A stretch of 42,349 nt of DNA, taken from assembly GCA_034111025.1 (NCBI GenBank), contig JAWUYB010000037.1:1-42349 (forward strand), given 5' to 3'. Positions 1 through 10,866 of this stretch are shown here, piece by piece. The stretch's first letter is position 1. Every line of letters begins with the position of its first letter. Below the pieces are notes generated by a model that saw nothing but the letters and a program-made list of their open reading frames with translations, was not told the origin of the DNA and did not search any database. A program made the translations under genes and the position numbers. This stretch comes from CAJXJP01 sp034111025 (lineage in GTDB: Bacteria; Patescibacteriota; Gracilibacteria; BD1-5; UBA6164).

Positions 1-252
1 TTCACCGAATCAAGTACATTTCAAATAGTTTCATCAACTATGTTTGTATTTTATATATTTTTTATATAATTACAAAAAATACGATGAGTATTATCTCTTT
101 TTAACTTAAAAATAATTGCGTTTGGGTATTGAATTCAGCCAACTATAAGTAAAATTATAATATAATAAATATTATAATTGTCAAAATAATATATTTTATA
201 TTTTTAAAAAATATATTATAATTAAAAGAAATTATATTTTTATTCTAATATT
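1..252. other. Left-edge region, no confirmed gene
   Basis: Very AT-rich. In + frame 1 bases 1-66 read FTESSTFQIVSSTMFVFYIF and more before a TAA at 67-69, which could be the tail of a gene lying left of the window. I cannot support it further. The rest presumably holds the promoter of the 63-aa gene; no convincing box pair was found. Confidence 0.25.
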
Positions 253-444
253 ATGTCAGAACTTGCACCAGGTTGATCGAATGCACGTATGAGCGCAGCA
301 CAAGTTAGAAAGTATACAAGGGATATGAAAAAAGCTCAAGATGAAGCAAAGAAAAAACTAGCTGAAGCTGAAAAAAATTGAGAATTAAATGAAAATACTG
401 AACAATTAGAAAAAAATATGGATAAAATGCTTGATGAATTATAA
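253..444 (+). CDS. 63-aa charged coiled-coil protein, function unknown
   Basis: Starts at ATG 253 and ends at TAA 442. Read with UGA as glycine (residues 8 and 41) it is an uninterrupted 63-residue, strongly helical, Lys/Glu/Ala-rich protein with a short disordered start (MSELAPGGS). There is no signal peptide and no membrane segment. The heptad-like spacing of Leu, Met and Ala suggests a small coiled coil. I recognise no family. It stands alone, followed by a bidirectional terminator and a convergent yvcK. A 61-aa standard-code frame runs antisense through it but is only a shadow. Gene reality is likely from the codon pattern, start and terminator; the function is unknown. Confidence 0.6.
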
Positions 445-479
445 AAAAAAATATTACATAAATATGTAATATTTTTTTT
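444..479. terminator. Bidirectional terminator between the 63-aa gene and yvcK
   Basis: An A-run, a near-perfect stem with ATATTACAT against ATGTAATAT, and a T-run. It starts next to the stop of the + gene and overlaps the yvcK stop (478-480), so it can serve both convergent genes. Confidence 0.8.
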
Positions 480-1464
480 ATTTGACCCAACCATCAACTA
501 GATCATCAATAATTGAAGCTATTTTTCTTGAACTATGACGAACAAAATCTTGTTCGTGAAGCATATCTCTTTCAATAATCTTATAAGATTTATTAAGTAA
601 ATCTTTTTTATCCTTTTCTTTGATTTTAACTGGTTTTTTTCATTCAGAATCTTTATATTTTTTTACCATATAATCAGAAATATTTCCATTATTTACAACT
701 ACATAGTCTAATATTCATTTTCCTAAATATTTTTCAATAACGTCAATAAAATCTTTTACTTCAAAACCTGATGTTTCTCATTGTTTAGTCATAATATTAC
801 AAAAGTATACTACTTTTGCATTACTATTTTTGATTGCTTTTTTAACTCATTTTACCAGTAAATTTGGTACAATTGATGTATATAAATCACCAGGACCTAT
901 AACTATAATATCTGAATTAGCTAAAGCATTTTTAGCTACAGAATTAACTCTAACTTCTGGCTCTAAATAAGCTTCTATAATTTTTAAATCTGGATTATGT
1001 ACAGGCACATCTATATTTGATTCTCCACATATTTTTTGACCATTTTCTAATTCTACACAAAGGTTTGATTGTTCCATAGTAACAGGAATAACTTTCCCTT
1101 TTACTTTAAACATTTTATTAATTTCTTTGATCCCATCACCAAAATCTCCAGTAATATCAGCAAGAGCTGTAAGCAGTAAATTCCCTACAGTATGACCTGA
1201 TACAGATGACTCTTTATCGAATCTATATTCGAATAATTTTCTCAGTATTTCTGATTCATTACTAAGCGCTAATATAGCTCTTCTAATATCTCATGGGGGT
1301 AATACACCAAATTCATCTCTTAATAAACCAGTACTACCTCCAGTATCACTCATCGTAACAATAGCTGCCAAGTTATAATCAGGATTTTCTTTTAAACCAG
1401 AAAGGACATTATATGTCCCCGTTCCTCATCAAATTGTTGTAATATTTATTTTATTTTGAAACAT
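478..1464 (-). CDS. yvcK: YvcK/CofD-family gluconeogenesis factor
   Basis: 328 aa under code 25. The N-terminus ITTIGGGTGT is the family glycine loop, with two of its glycines encoded by UGA. It is followed by VTMSDTGGSTG, the PPGDIRRA segment and, near residue 130, IIVIGPGDLYTSIVPNLLV, all typical of YvcK (UPF0052, related to CofD phospholactate transferase). In Firmicutes and actinobacteria YvcK binds UDP-sugars and affects cell-wall precursor synthesis and carbon use; enzymatic activity is not established. Start ATG 1464 is used because the conserved beta strand begins a few residues later. It lies 74 nt after alaS in the same orientation, so co-transcription is possible. The usual partners rapZ and whiA are not nearby. 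Confidence 0.9.
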
Positions 1465-1538
1465 TATATTTTTTTCAAATTAATTTATGAACCTCATTAT
1501 AAACATATATAAGTATTGTAAAGTATTTAGCTATTTTT

Positions 1539-3347
1539 TTATTTTATCAATACAGCTTTTATTCTTCTTACTCCAGAACTACTTGCTTCTTCTTTTTTAA
1601 TTTTAAATGTCCCCATTCAAACTGTAGTTTCTACATGTGGTCATCCACAAAGCTCACGAGAGTAAACTTTACCTGATTTCCCTGTCATAGAATACACTTT
1701 TACAACATCTGGATACTTTTCCCAGAATGATCATTCAACTCACTCATCAATAGCTTGTTGTTTTGGTACTTCCTTCATTATAATACTTGTTTCATCGGCT
1801 ATTGCTTCGTTTACAAATTCTTCTACTTTATCAAGTATATCTCTTTGTACTTTTCAGTCAGCATTAAAATCAAAACGTAATCTTTCAGGAGTTATATTTG
1901 AACCTTTTTGATGAATATTTCAACCAAGTACAAAATTTAAACCAGCAAGTAATAAATGAGTTGCTGTATGTAATTGTGTTGTTTCAATTCAATCATCTGC
2001 TAAACCTCATGCAAATTTCTTTTCTGAACCTGCTCTTGATTTTTCTTGATGTTCTTCAAAAGCTTTATTAAATCCTTCTTTATCTACCTTATACCCTTGT
2101 TCTGTTGCAAGTTCTACAGTCATTTCAAGTGGAAAACCAAAAGTATCATATAATTTGAATGCCTTTGGTCCAGCAATAGTATCTATTTTTTTACCTGATC
2201 TTTCAAATGCAATTTGGAAACCTTTGAGTAATTTATCAAATTCTTTTAACCCTGACTTAAGTGTTTTTGCAAATTTTTCTTCTTCTTTTTGTAACTCAGA
2301 ATATATTTTTTCTTCATTATTTTTAATAGAAGAATATACGTCTCTAAATTTATCAGCAAACATTTTTGAAACCTCTACAAGAATATTTTCTTCGTAGTTC
2401 ATTTTATATGCCTCTCTTATTGATCTTCTTAGAAGTCTTCTTAAAACATATCATTGATCCATATTATTTGGAACAATTCCATCAGCTATTATATGAGTTC
2501 ACATTCTCACGTGATCAGCAATAATTCTTGCTCATTTTTCGTTATAATTTTCTTCTCCAACTAATTCTTTGATTTTTAAGAGTACATCTGAGAATGCATC
2601 AGTTTCATATACAGATTTAACACCATTAAGTGTAGCTGTAATTCTTTCTAAACCCATTCATGTATCTATATTCTTATTTGGAAGAGCTGAAAGTTTACCT
2701 TCAGTATCTCTGATATATTCCATGAATACATTGTTCCAAATTTCCATCCAGTTATCTTCATCATGAGCTACGTTTGAGTGTATTGTTGGTTCACCTTCAC
2801 CAACCCAGTAGAATATTTCAGAATCTGGTCCACATGGTCCAGTATCTCCAGCTGCCCACCAGTTTTCAGCTTTATCTAAATATGAAATTCTTTGTTCTGG
2901 CATTCCTACTTTTTTCCAAATACTTGCTGCTTCTTCGTCTCTAGGAGCATCTTCATCACCTTCAAAAACAGTGACTGCTATATATTTTGGATCAAGATTT
3001 AACCAATCAGAACTTGTTAAAAATTCATATGACCAAGCAATTGATTCTTCTTTAAAGAAATCTCCTAATGACCAATTCCCTAACATTTCAAAAAATGTTA
3101 GATGAGTATCATCACCAACTTCTTCAATATCGTTAGTTCTTACACATTTTTGAGAGTTTGTAATTCTTTTCCCTTTGGGATGAACTTCACCTAAAAGATA
3201 TGGAACCATAGGTTGCATTCATGCTACATTAAATAATACTGATGCATCATTTTCTGGAATTAATGGAGCTGATTCAGTAATATAATGACCTTTTGTTACC
3301 ATAAAGTCTAAAAACTTTTTTCTAATCTCATTTGTTGTAAATTTCAT
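1539..3347 (-). CDS. alaS: Alanyl-tRNA synthetase, short form without C-Ala domain
   Basis: 602 aa, against about 875 in most bacteria. It charges tRNA-Ala. The catalytic core is present from the N-terminus (NVAGMQPMVPYLLG, then QKCVRTNDIEEVG and FFEMLGNWSLG). Then comes the tRNA-recognition helical region, then the editing domain with HTATH (His460, His464) and the CGGPH pair (Cys567, His571) that together bind zinc. The protein ends at SSGVRRIKAVLIK, the end of the editing domain, so the C-terminal C-Ala (oligomerisation/tRNA-bridging) domain is absent. UGA encodes conserved glycines, for example in NVAGMQP and CGGPH. The TAA end is clean with no downstream remnant, so this looks like a natural short form. 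The 136 nt upstream contain the divergent promoter region of the 839-aa gene. Confidence 0.95.
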
Positions 3348-3427
3348 ACAGTTTTTTATTAATTTTTTATTTTCATGAAGCCATTATATGGATATTTTAT
3401 ATATTTCAAGAAAGCCTTGTTGATTTT

Positions 3428-3456
3428 TTGAAATATAAGGATTAATATGATAAAAT
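3428..3456 (+). promoter_or_regulatory. Predicted sigma70-type promoter of the 839-aa gene
   Basis: TTGAAA (3428-3433), 17-nt spacer, TAAAAT (3451-3456). The ATG follows 27 nt after the -10 box. Found by eye; AT-richness makes chance matches common. Confidence 0.45.
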
Positions 3457-3483
3457 TTAAGTAATAGTATTTATCAAAAAAAT

Positions 3484-6003
3484 ATGTCATTTGAATTACA
3501 AGACAACATTACAAAAAGCTACAGTAAAGTTGATAACTTTTTAGACGGGTTAGATAATAACTCAAAAGAAGAAAAGTTGGATTTTAAAGCTGCCTTTAAG
3601 GAATGAAAAATAATTGTAAGAAAAATAGAAACTACTAGAAAAGATTATGATAAAAATACTGAAGAATATAAAGAATTAACATCAATACTAGAAAAAGCAA
3701 TTAATGAATATAAAGAACTTGAAAGAATAATCATTCAAGCATGACTGAGTGAGTGATATATATCACAAGAAGAAAGAAAAAATATAATGCTTGAACTCAG
3801 TGATATTATTGAAATAGAGGAAAATCAAAAAGATATTACTGATAATTTTAGGTTTATTGATAAAGTTGGTTGATTATTTGATAAATTTGGTTGGTGAGTA
3901 AGTGAAGATAGAGTGGAAAGAGTTATTGAAGAAAGTATGAATGCTAGATGATTAGATAATAAAAGAGTTAAAGAAAAGGAAGCAAAAGAAATTACAGAAA
4001 ATGCTTTAAAGTTTTTTAATGAAGCTAATAATAAATCTTTGACTTGAGATCCACTATATCAAGTTGCTTTTAAAGAAGAATTATTAAAACAAAAATCAGA
4101 ATTTGATTGAAAATATAAAGATTATTTAAATTGAAAAATAAATATTGAAGAACTTGAAAGTGAAATGGATGACATTGATTTATTAAATATTGATATGCTT
4201 AGTGAAGCCTTATTAGAATGAGCTTCATACTTTATTTGAGATTTATTCTCTTCTGATGAGCCTAATATTCCTGAAATGAAAAAAAAGTTATGAAAAATGA
4301 ATTTAATCTATCTTGCATCTAGAGCTAATAATTTGTCTTGAACTAATTCGTTTAAAGAAGAAAGAGATGATGTTGCTGAAAAAATAATGAAATTAGAAAA
4401 TAAAGATTGAATCTGAATATGAAAACATGAAACAATTTGAGTTTTTACTTATAATAAAGAAGAAATAAATAATCAAATATTAACATGAAACTTTGATAAT
4501 ATTGATAAATATAAATTGTTTTTTTATATAAAAAATGAACTTAAAAATTTTAGTGAAAATACTGTAACTGAGTTATTAACACTCTATCCTAGAAATTTTA
4601 TTAAATATCTATCAGAGCAATTTTTAAATGATAAATGAATGATTAATGTATTGTTTCATGAAGATAAAAATTCTAAAAAAATTAAATTTTTAAAAGAAAT
4701 AACAAATATAGATAAAGTACTAAATTTAAGCAATATAAATGATTTAAATTTAGCGACAAATGAATTTACTGAAACATCTATTGAATTTACGAATGCCAAA
4801 GATTTACTCTGAAACAAAGAAATGAGGGGGAAATTTTTAGAAACAATTAGTAAAGACCCCGATAATTTGAATAAATATTTACAAGATTTAAAAATATATT
4901 CAATAGAATTAGAGTTTCAAAATATCTCTTCTGATATAAAAAAGAAATTATTGAATACTAATGTAATATTATCTGAAGAAGAAAAAAATGAAAAAATTGA
5001 AAGCTATAAAAATGACTTAATAAATGGTATAAAAAAAGGATACTCATGAGATAAACTTATGTGATATTTATTATCAAAATGATATTCTCGTTGAAGTACT
5101 GAAGCTATATCTACAATACATGATACCTTTACAATAGAATATAATGGTGTAATACAGGAACTAAATAATGAAATTGAAAAATCAAAATCCTTATCTATGG
5201 AAGATAAAGAAAAAATTGAAATTTGATTAAAAAACGAAATTATAAATAATGAAAAATTCTCTGATAGAACTGAATCATTATCGATTTTAAATGATGAAGA
5301 TTTTGAAATATTTAGAGATAAACTAAATCAATGAGAAACATTTGATGAAATTGATGAGTATTTTTCTGAAAATAATGAAGAATATAAAGATTTATTAGAA
5401 AGACAATCTATAAAAAATAGAATTATTGAGAAAGATTTTCAAGAGATAGAAACTTCTAGTTATCAAGGTTATACAATAGATAATAATTGAGTCTGAAGCT
5501 TTTTAAGCACTGAAGAAAATAAAGAAAAAATAAAAATTACTGAGAAAGAAGCAGAATTAGTAGAGAATAATCCTGATGCATTAAAAAACCTAATTGATAC
5601 AAAAGAAAAATTAGATATTTTATGACTTGATTTTATATGGACATATAGAAAAGATTATATAGAAACTATGAAAAGTACTCCTTGATTTATGGATGCTAAA
5701 ATGGATATTTGAGATGATTTTATAAATTCTGAAGAATTTAATAATTTATTAAAATATACACTTTCATTATTATGAGAAAATCCTGCTAATTCTTATAGTT
5801 GAAATATTTCAAAAATTGTAAAATTAAGTTCTGTGTCTGAAACAGATAATAAAACAGATTTTGTTACATGATATGGTAAAATTTGAACATTATTTCATGA
5901 AATGTGATATATTTGAGAATCTTCAATGGATACCAATAATATTACAAATATGCAAGACTATAAACAAACAATTAAAAATCATGAACAAAAAAAAGAAGCC
6001 TAA
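3484..6003 (+). CDS. 839-aa UGA-rich helical orphan protein
   Basis: ATG 3484 to TAA 6001, 839 residues with roughly forty in-frame UGA-glycines. Ordinary GGN glycine codons are a small minority. It is highly charged (Glu/Lys/Asn/Asp), low in cysteine, with coiled-coil-like stretches near residues 30-110 and many short helices throughout. I see no signal peptide, membrane span, P-loop or metal motif. It looks cytosolic and I recognise no family. Because UGA is a stop in most hosts, such a gene could not be expressed outside code-25 relatives, so it probably evolved or was long resident in this lineage. It is monocistronic: a promoter precedes it, and a terminator overlaps its stop codon. Neighbours alaS and gyrA say nothing about its job. 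Confidence 0.8.
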
Positions 6004-6018
6004 TGGCTTCTTTTTTTT
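5987..6018. terminator. Bidirectional terminator containing the stop of the 839-aa gene
   Basis: GAAGCC / GGCTTC stem with a TAAT loop, flanked by an A-run and an 8-T run. The + strand stop codon TAA lies in the loop. The gyrA stop (6017-6019) overlaps the other flank, so the convergent genes share one hairpin. Confidence 0.85.
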
Positions 6019-8578
6019 ATAATGCTACAACGATGTCTGCATCAGGTTCTTCATCTTCTCTTACTGTCGAAGCTCTTACAATTTTATCTCAAGCTTTTTT
6101 CAATTTTGTTAAAATAACTCATTGAGTAACTCTTGAAGTTTTTCTAATTCCTTTGAGTGACATTCTAATCGTTTGTCCTCCTTTTGAAATAAGAATAATA
6201 TCTGATTCTTTTCTATCATTATCTGAAATCATTTTAGCAGAGATTAATTTCCCTGTTTTTGCAGTAACAGCCATAGCTTTTACTCATGCTCCTCATCTTT
6301 TTTGATTTCTATATTCATCAATTCCAGTAAGTTTTCACATACCGTTTTCAGTAACAATAAAGACAAATTCTTTATCGTCTCAAACAATAGCCACTTCGAT
6401 TACTTCATCTTCAGGTTTAAGATTTATACCTCTTACCCCTGCTGCTGCTCTTCCCATTGGACGAACATCATCTTCATCAAATTGGATAGCTTTTCATGCT
6501 TTAGTAGCAATAAAGATATTATCATGACCTGATGTAGTTTTTACCCAAGATAGTTCATCTCCTTCTTTTACTCCAACTACTTTTAATCCATTTGCACGAA
6601 TATTTTTTACTTGTTCCATATCAAGTTTTTTAACAACACCATTTTTAGTAACAAAGAATAAGTTTTTATTTACTTCTACAGATATATCTAATATTGCAGA
6701 TATTTCTTCATTTTTTTCTAATCCTAATAAGTTAATAATAGGTTGTCATTTAGCTATTCTTGATGTTTCTGGTATTTCGTATGCCGGAAGTTGAAATACT
6801 CTTCATTGAGTCGTAAAGAATAATAAATCTGAATGATTATGAGTAGGGATAATGAGTTTAATTTCATCATTTTCTTTTGTTCATGTTGATACTCATTTCC
6901 CTCCTCTTCTTTGTGTTCTAAATGTGTTTGCTTTTAATCTTTTAATATAAGAATTTTTAGATAAAACTACCATGATTTCTTCATTTGGTATAGTATCTTT
7001 TGGATTAAATTCTCATACTTTCCCAGCATTTACTTGAGTTTTTCTTTCATCACCAAAAGTTTCTTTAATATAAGCTAACTCTTCTGTAATAATTGAAGTT
7101 ACTCTTTCTGGTTTTGCTAAAATATCATTTAGATCAGCAATTAATAAATGTTTTTCAGTTAATTCATCTTCTAATTTTTGTCTTTCAAGACCAGCGAGTT
7201 TATTTAATTTCATTTCTAAAATTGCATCTGCTTGGATTTGAGAAAAAGAGAAATCATTCATTAAATTCATTCTAGCTTCGTCTCTTGTACTTGATGATTT
7301 AATTAATTTAATAATTGCATCAATATGATCGAGTGCTTTTTTTAAACCTTCTAATATATGAGCTCTCGCTTGAGCTATTCTTAATTCATATTGAGTTCTT
7401 CTTGTAACAACTTCTTGTCTATGAGCAATAAATTCTTCTAAAAATTCTTTTAAGTTGAATAATCTTGGTTGTTTCCCTCTTTCTCATAGACCTACCATAT
7501 TATAACCAAAACTTGTTTGAAGTTGTGATAATTTATAGAGTTGATTTAATATTTTTTTAGGAAAAGCATCTTTTTTTAGTTCCACAATAACTCTCACAGA
7601 GTCTTTATTTGATTCATCTCTTAGATCTGAAATACCTACTATTTTTTTATCTCTTACTAAATCAGCAATTTTTTCTACAAGTGATGCTTTATTTAATCAA
7701 TAAGGAATTTCAGAAATATTAATTATATTTCTTCATTTTTTTCATTCTTCTATATTAGCAACACCCCTTACTACTACTGAACCTCTTCATGTAGAATAAG
7801 CCTTTAATAATGCTTCTTTATCGTAGACAATACCTCCTGTTGGGAAATCTGGACCAGTGATAAATTGCATTAAATCTTCAACAGTAACATCAGAAGTGTC
7901 TTCTTTATGTACTAGAAAATCAATAGCATTTATTAGTTCCGTTAAATTATGAGGTGGAATATTTGTAGCCATCCCAACAGCAATACCCATTACCCCATTC
8001 ATAAGAAGGTTTGGTAATTTTGTAGGCATAACTGTAGGTTCTTGTTTTGTTGTATCAAAGTTATCTCTAAAATCAACTGTTTCTTTTTCAATATCAGCTA
8101 ATAAAAATTCAGCTAATTTCGTCATTTTAGCTTCCGTATATCTATAGGCAGCTGCTCTATCACCATCCATAGATCAAAAGTTACCTTGACCATGAACAAG
8201 AGGATATCTTAGACTAAAATCTTGAGCCATACGTACCATAGCTTCATATACTGAACTATCACCATGAGGATGATAACTCCCAAGTACATGACCAACTACA
8301 GTAGCTGATTTTCTAAATTTTGCATTAGATCTCAAACCTTGTTCGTGCATAGAATACATAATTCTTCTATGTACTGGTTTTAAACCATCTCTTACATCAG
8401 GTAAAGCTCTTGATACAATTACACTCATTGCATATTCAAGATAACAAGATTCCATTTCAGCTCTAATACTTTTATCTTCATCACCAGAATATACCATTCC
8501 AGTTTCAATAGGCTTTTCAATGTGTCCTTCATTTTCACTTTCGTTTTCGTCGATCGGTAGGCTAGTATTTTCAGACAT
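6017..8578 (-). CDS. gyrA: DNA gyrase subunit A
   Basis: 853 aa under code 25. GyrA is the breakage-reunion subunit of gyrase, which introduces negative supercoils together with GyrB (not in this window). After a 27-residue acidic leader the type IIA topoisomerase core follows: YAMSVIVSRALPDVRDGLKP, the SYHPHGDSSVYEAMVR quinolone-region segment (Ser at the position of E. coli Ser83, Glu at 87), and AAAYRYTE with catalytic Tyr147 after Arg146. The C-terminal beta-pinwheel carries a GyrA box (QRRGGKG, around 6890-6910), which separates gyrase from ParC. The C-terminus is acidic. Gly135 just before SMDGDR is UGA. Start ATG 8578 gives a promoter at normal distance. The gene appears monocistronic and diverges from the nucleotidyltransferase gene. 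Confidence 0.97.
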
Positions 8579-8614
8579 AACTTAGATTCTTTTAAACAAT
8601 AAAATCATACTATA

Positions 8615-8642
8615 AATATACGAATTTTTGGCTCGTAATCAA
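8615..8642 (-). promoter_or_regulatory. Predicted gyrA promoter
   Basis: On the minus strand TTGATT (8637-8642), 16-nt spacer, TATATT (8615-8620), about 37 nt before the gyrA start. A second possible -10, TATAGT, lies slightly downstream. Confidence 0.45.
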
Positions 8643-8662
8643 GAGAAAAGACGAAAAAAAAG

Positions 8663-8688
8663 AACTATTTTGAAAAAAGTAGTTTTTT
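8663..8688. terminator. Hairpin with GAAA tetraloop between divergent gyrA and nucleotidyltransferase genes
   Basis: AACTATTTT / AAAGTAGTT, nine pairs including one G-U, closes a GAAA tetraloop with T-runs on both strands. It lies upstream of the proposed gyrA promoter, so it is not in the gyrA leader. It may insulate the divergent genes from antisense transcription. Confidence 0.5.
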
Positions 8689-8725
8689 ATTAAAATATAG
8701 TTAATAATTAGTTAAAAACTATAGT

Positions 8726-9904
8726 ATGAAAGCCATAATTTTAGCAGCTGGAAGAGGTACAAGATTACAACCTCTCACAAATACCATTCCGAAACCAATG
8801 ATTCAAATATGTGGGAAACCTATATTGGAATATTTAATGGATAGTATATATAAAGATGTATCTGAAATAATTCTTATAGTTAAATATAAACAAGATATTA
8901 TAGAAGAATATTTTTGAGATAATTTTTATTGAGTTAAAATAACTTATAAAACTCAATGAGAAGAAAAGTGAACAGCTTGAGCATTAAAAAATATAGACTT
9001 GGATGATCATGTATTAATATTAAATTGAGATTCAATTTTTGATAAAAGTGATATTAAAAATTTAATAAATTCGTCGAATTCTTGAGTATTAGTTAAATCA
9101 GTTATAAATCCAGAAATTTATTGAATCTGTAAAATAGATAAAGATAATAATATTCAAAATATAATAGAAAAACCTCAGGAATTTATTGGAAATCTTGCAA
9201 GCCTATGAGCATTTAAGTTTTCACCATTAATATTTAAATATATTCAAGATGTTGATTTATCAAGTAGATGAGAATATGAGCTCCCTGATGCTGTAAATAA
9301 ATATATGTTAGATGATATAGTTAAAGCTATAGAAATACAATGAGACTTTATAGATATTTGATATTCATGGGATATACTTACAGCAAACTCTCATTTCTTG
9401 AAAAAGTTAGAAAAATCAGATATTAAATGAACTATTGAAGAATGAGTTACTATCAAATGAAATATAATATTAGAAGAATGAGCAATTCTTAAATCATGAA
9501 CATATATAGAATGAAACTGTTATATAGGAAAAGATAGCTCTATTGGACCTCACACCTATTTGAGATGAGAAACAGTAATCTGACAAGGATGTAAAATATG
9601 AAACGCTGTGGAAGTAAAAAATTCAACATTTTGAAATAATTCCAATGCAGCTCATTTAAGTTATATTTGAGATTCTGTTGTTTGAAATAACGTAAACCTC
9701 TGATGAAGCTTTATAACAGCAAACTTGAGACATGATAATAAAAATATAAGAGTTATGCTTGATAAAAAATTAGTAGACTCTTGAAAACGTAAACTATGAG
9801 TTATTATTTGAGATAACGTAAAAACTTGAGTGAATACAACAACGATGCCAGGAAGAACTATAGATGCATGATCTATGACAATACCTTGAGAAATAGTAAA
9901 ATAA
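8726..9904 (+). CDS. GlmU-like sugar-1-phosphate nucleotidylyltransferase with left-handed beta-helix domain
   Basis: 392 aa. Residues 1 to about 225 form a nucleotidyltransferase fold with the signature AAGRGTRLQPLTNTIPKPM at the N-terminus and LNGDSIF (metal-binding Asp) near residue 100. Residues from about 230 form hexapeptide repeats (TIKGNIILEEGAIL, YIGKDSSIGPHTYLRGETVI) followed by VEVKNSTFGNNSNAAHLSYI, which resembles the GlmU acetyltransferase active region. The likely role is synthesis of a UDP- or dTDP-activated sugar (UDP-GlcNAc is the first candidate) for envelope polysaccharide. It is shorter than E. coli GlmU (456 aa) and the catalytic His of that enzyme is uncertain here, so a one-function glucose- or mannose-1-phosphate transferase remains possible. 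Rich in UGA-glycine, including within the hexapeptide repeats. Confidence 0.85.
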
Positions 9905-9984
9905 AAATTCGTCAAAATTATGGTTTTTCTATTTATATACTTTTTGATTAATCTATGATAGTAATAAGAGTATATAAATTATAA

Positions 9985-10027
9985 TAAAAAAAAAGATAGA
10001 CTTGTTTTTATACAAATCTATCTTTTT
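9985..10027. terminator. Bidirectional terminator between nucleotidyltransferase gene and rpmA
   Basis: AAAAAGATAGA / TCTATCTTTTT stem, extended by TTGT / ACAA, flanked by A- and T-runs. It lies between two convergent genes. Confidence 0.8.
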
Positions 10028-10038
10028 ATTGAATTGAA

Positions 10039-10311
10039 CTAAACGATTGAAACGTAAATATCTTTATATACTCTTCCGTCGAATCTAGTTTTTTTCTTTT
10101 CAGTAAATTTTACCCTACCTTCTTTAGTAGCAAAGATTGTAAAATCTCTACCTGTTGAAGTACCTTCAGCAGCCCAGAATTTATTACCTTTTTGTCTTAG
10201 AATAATATTTACTGAAATAGCTTTTTGTCCCCCAAATAATTTCACACAAAGGCTGTTGGCATTACTATCTCTACCATTACTAGTAGATCATTGAGCTTTC
10301 TTGTGAGCCAT
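10039..10311 (-). CDS. rpmA: 50S ribosomal protein L27
   Basis: 90 aa, starting MAHKKAQG with UGA as Gly8, then STSNGRDSNANSLCVKLFGG and QKAISVNIILRQKG, the standard L27 core. L27 sits at the peptidyl transferase centre. No N-terminal extension of the Firmicutes type is present, so no Prp cleavage is expected. The usual partners rplU and obg are absent; instead it follows rpsG by 39 nt at the 3' end of the rpsL-rpsG group. Confidence 0.95.
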
Positions 10312-10350
10312 GTTTCTTATTTATTGAATAAAGAGTAGAATCAAAAAATA

Positions 10351-10770
10351 TTATTTTTTTCTTCTTTTTGCAAATCTAGCGAAGGCTTTATTAGCTTCAG
10401 CCATTTTATATACATCAAGTTTTTTCTTGTAAGCGTTCCCTGTTTCGTTCGCAGCTTCGATTAACTCGTTAGCTAGGAATTTTGAAAAGTTAGCACCTTT
10501 TTTACTTCTAGCTGAATCTATGATCCATTTAGCAGCTAAGAAAAGTTGTCTTTTAGCTTCAACTTCTTGAGGTACTTGGTAGATAGAACCACCAACTCTT
10601 TTAGGTCTTACTTCAATTTTTGGCATAATATTTTCTAATGCTTTATCAAAAATTGCTTTAGGATCTTTTTGTCCTTTTGCTTTAATTTCAGCAAAAGCAT
10701 CATCTAATAATTTTCTTGCAAGTGATTTTTTACCATCTTGCATGATATAGTTGATAAATTTTTCAAACAT
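10351..10770 (-). CDS. rpsG: 30S ribosomal protein S7, N-terminally short
   Basis: 139 aa, against about 155 in most bacteria. The core is clear: FINYIMQDGKKSLARK, IMPKIEVRPKRVGGSIYQVP, and the C-terminal KMAEANKAFARF. S7 nucleates assembly of the 30S head and contacts the E site. The usual first 18-22 residues (the PRR...LPDPxY segment) are missing. In-frame codons upstream of ATG 10770 read YFINCGNHIN after a TAA and do not resemble S7, so the short start is either real or hides an unusual initiation. No UGA-glycine is used. It follows rpsL after 96 nt, which contain a weak ATAGG/CCTAT hairpin. Confidence 0.93.
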   Translation of the reverse strand: MFEKFINYIMQDGKKSLARKLLDDAFAEIKAKGQKDPKAIFDKALENIMPKIEVRPKRVGGSIYQVPQEVEAKRQLFLAAKWIIDSARSKKGANFSKFLANELIEAANETGNAYKKKLDVYKMAEANKAFARFAKRRKK

Positions 10771-10866
10771 ATTTATATGGTTTCAACAATTAATAAAATA
10801 TTAATAACACGCGTACTTTCAGCAATTGTAAACTTACTGCATATTATTAATCATAGGAATTGATCC

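Noticed and set aside
1..69. Possible C-terminal tail of a plus-strand gene
   Set aside because: Only 22 codons before TAA with no domain signal; kept as a note, not called as a gene.
305..490. Minus-strand 61-aa hydrophobic frame
   Set aside because: Antisense to the 63-aa gene and running through its terminator; no start signal and Phe/Leu-rich by virtue of A-rich sense codons.
2007..8578. Many short ORFs of alaS, gyrA and others taken as frameshifted pseudogenes
   Set aside because: All breaks are UGA at glycine positions; with code 25 the genes are intact.
8720..8725. TATAGT directly before the nucleotidyltransferase start as a -10 box
   Set aside because: It would place the transcription start inside the coding sequence; no other support.
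10771..10866. Missing N-terminus of S7 hidden in another frame upstream
   Set aside because: No frame in these bases reads like the PRR/LPDPxY segment.
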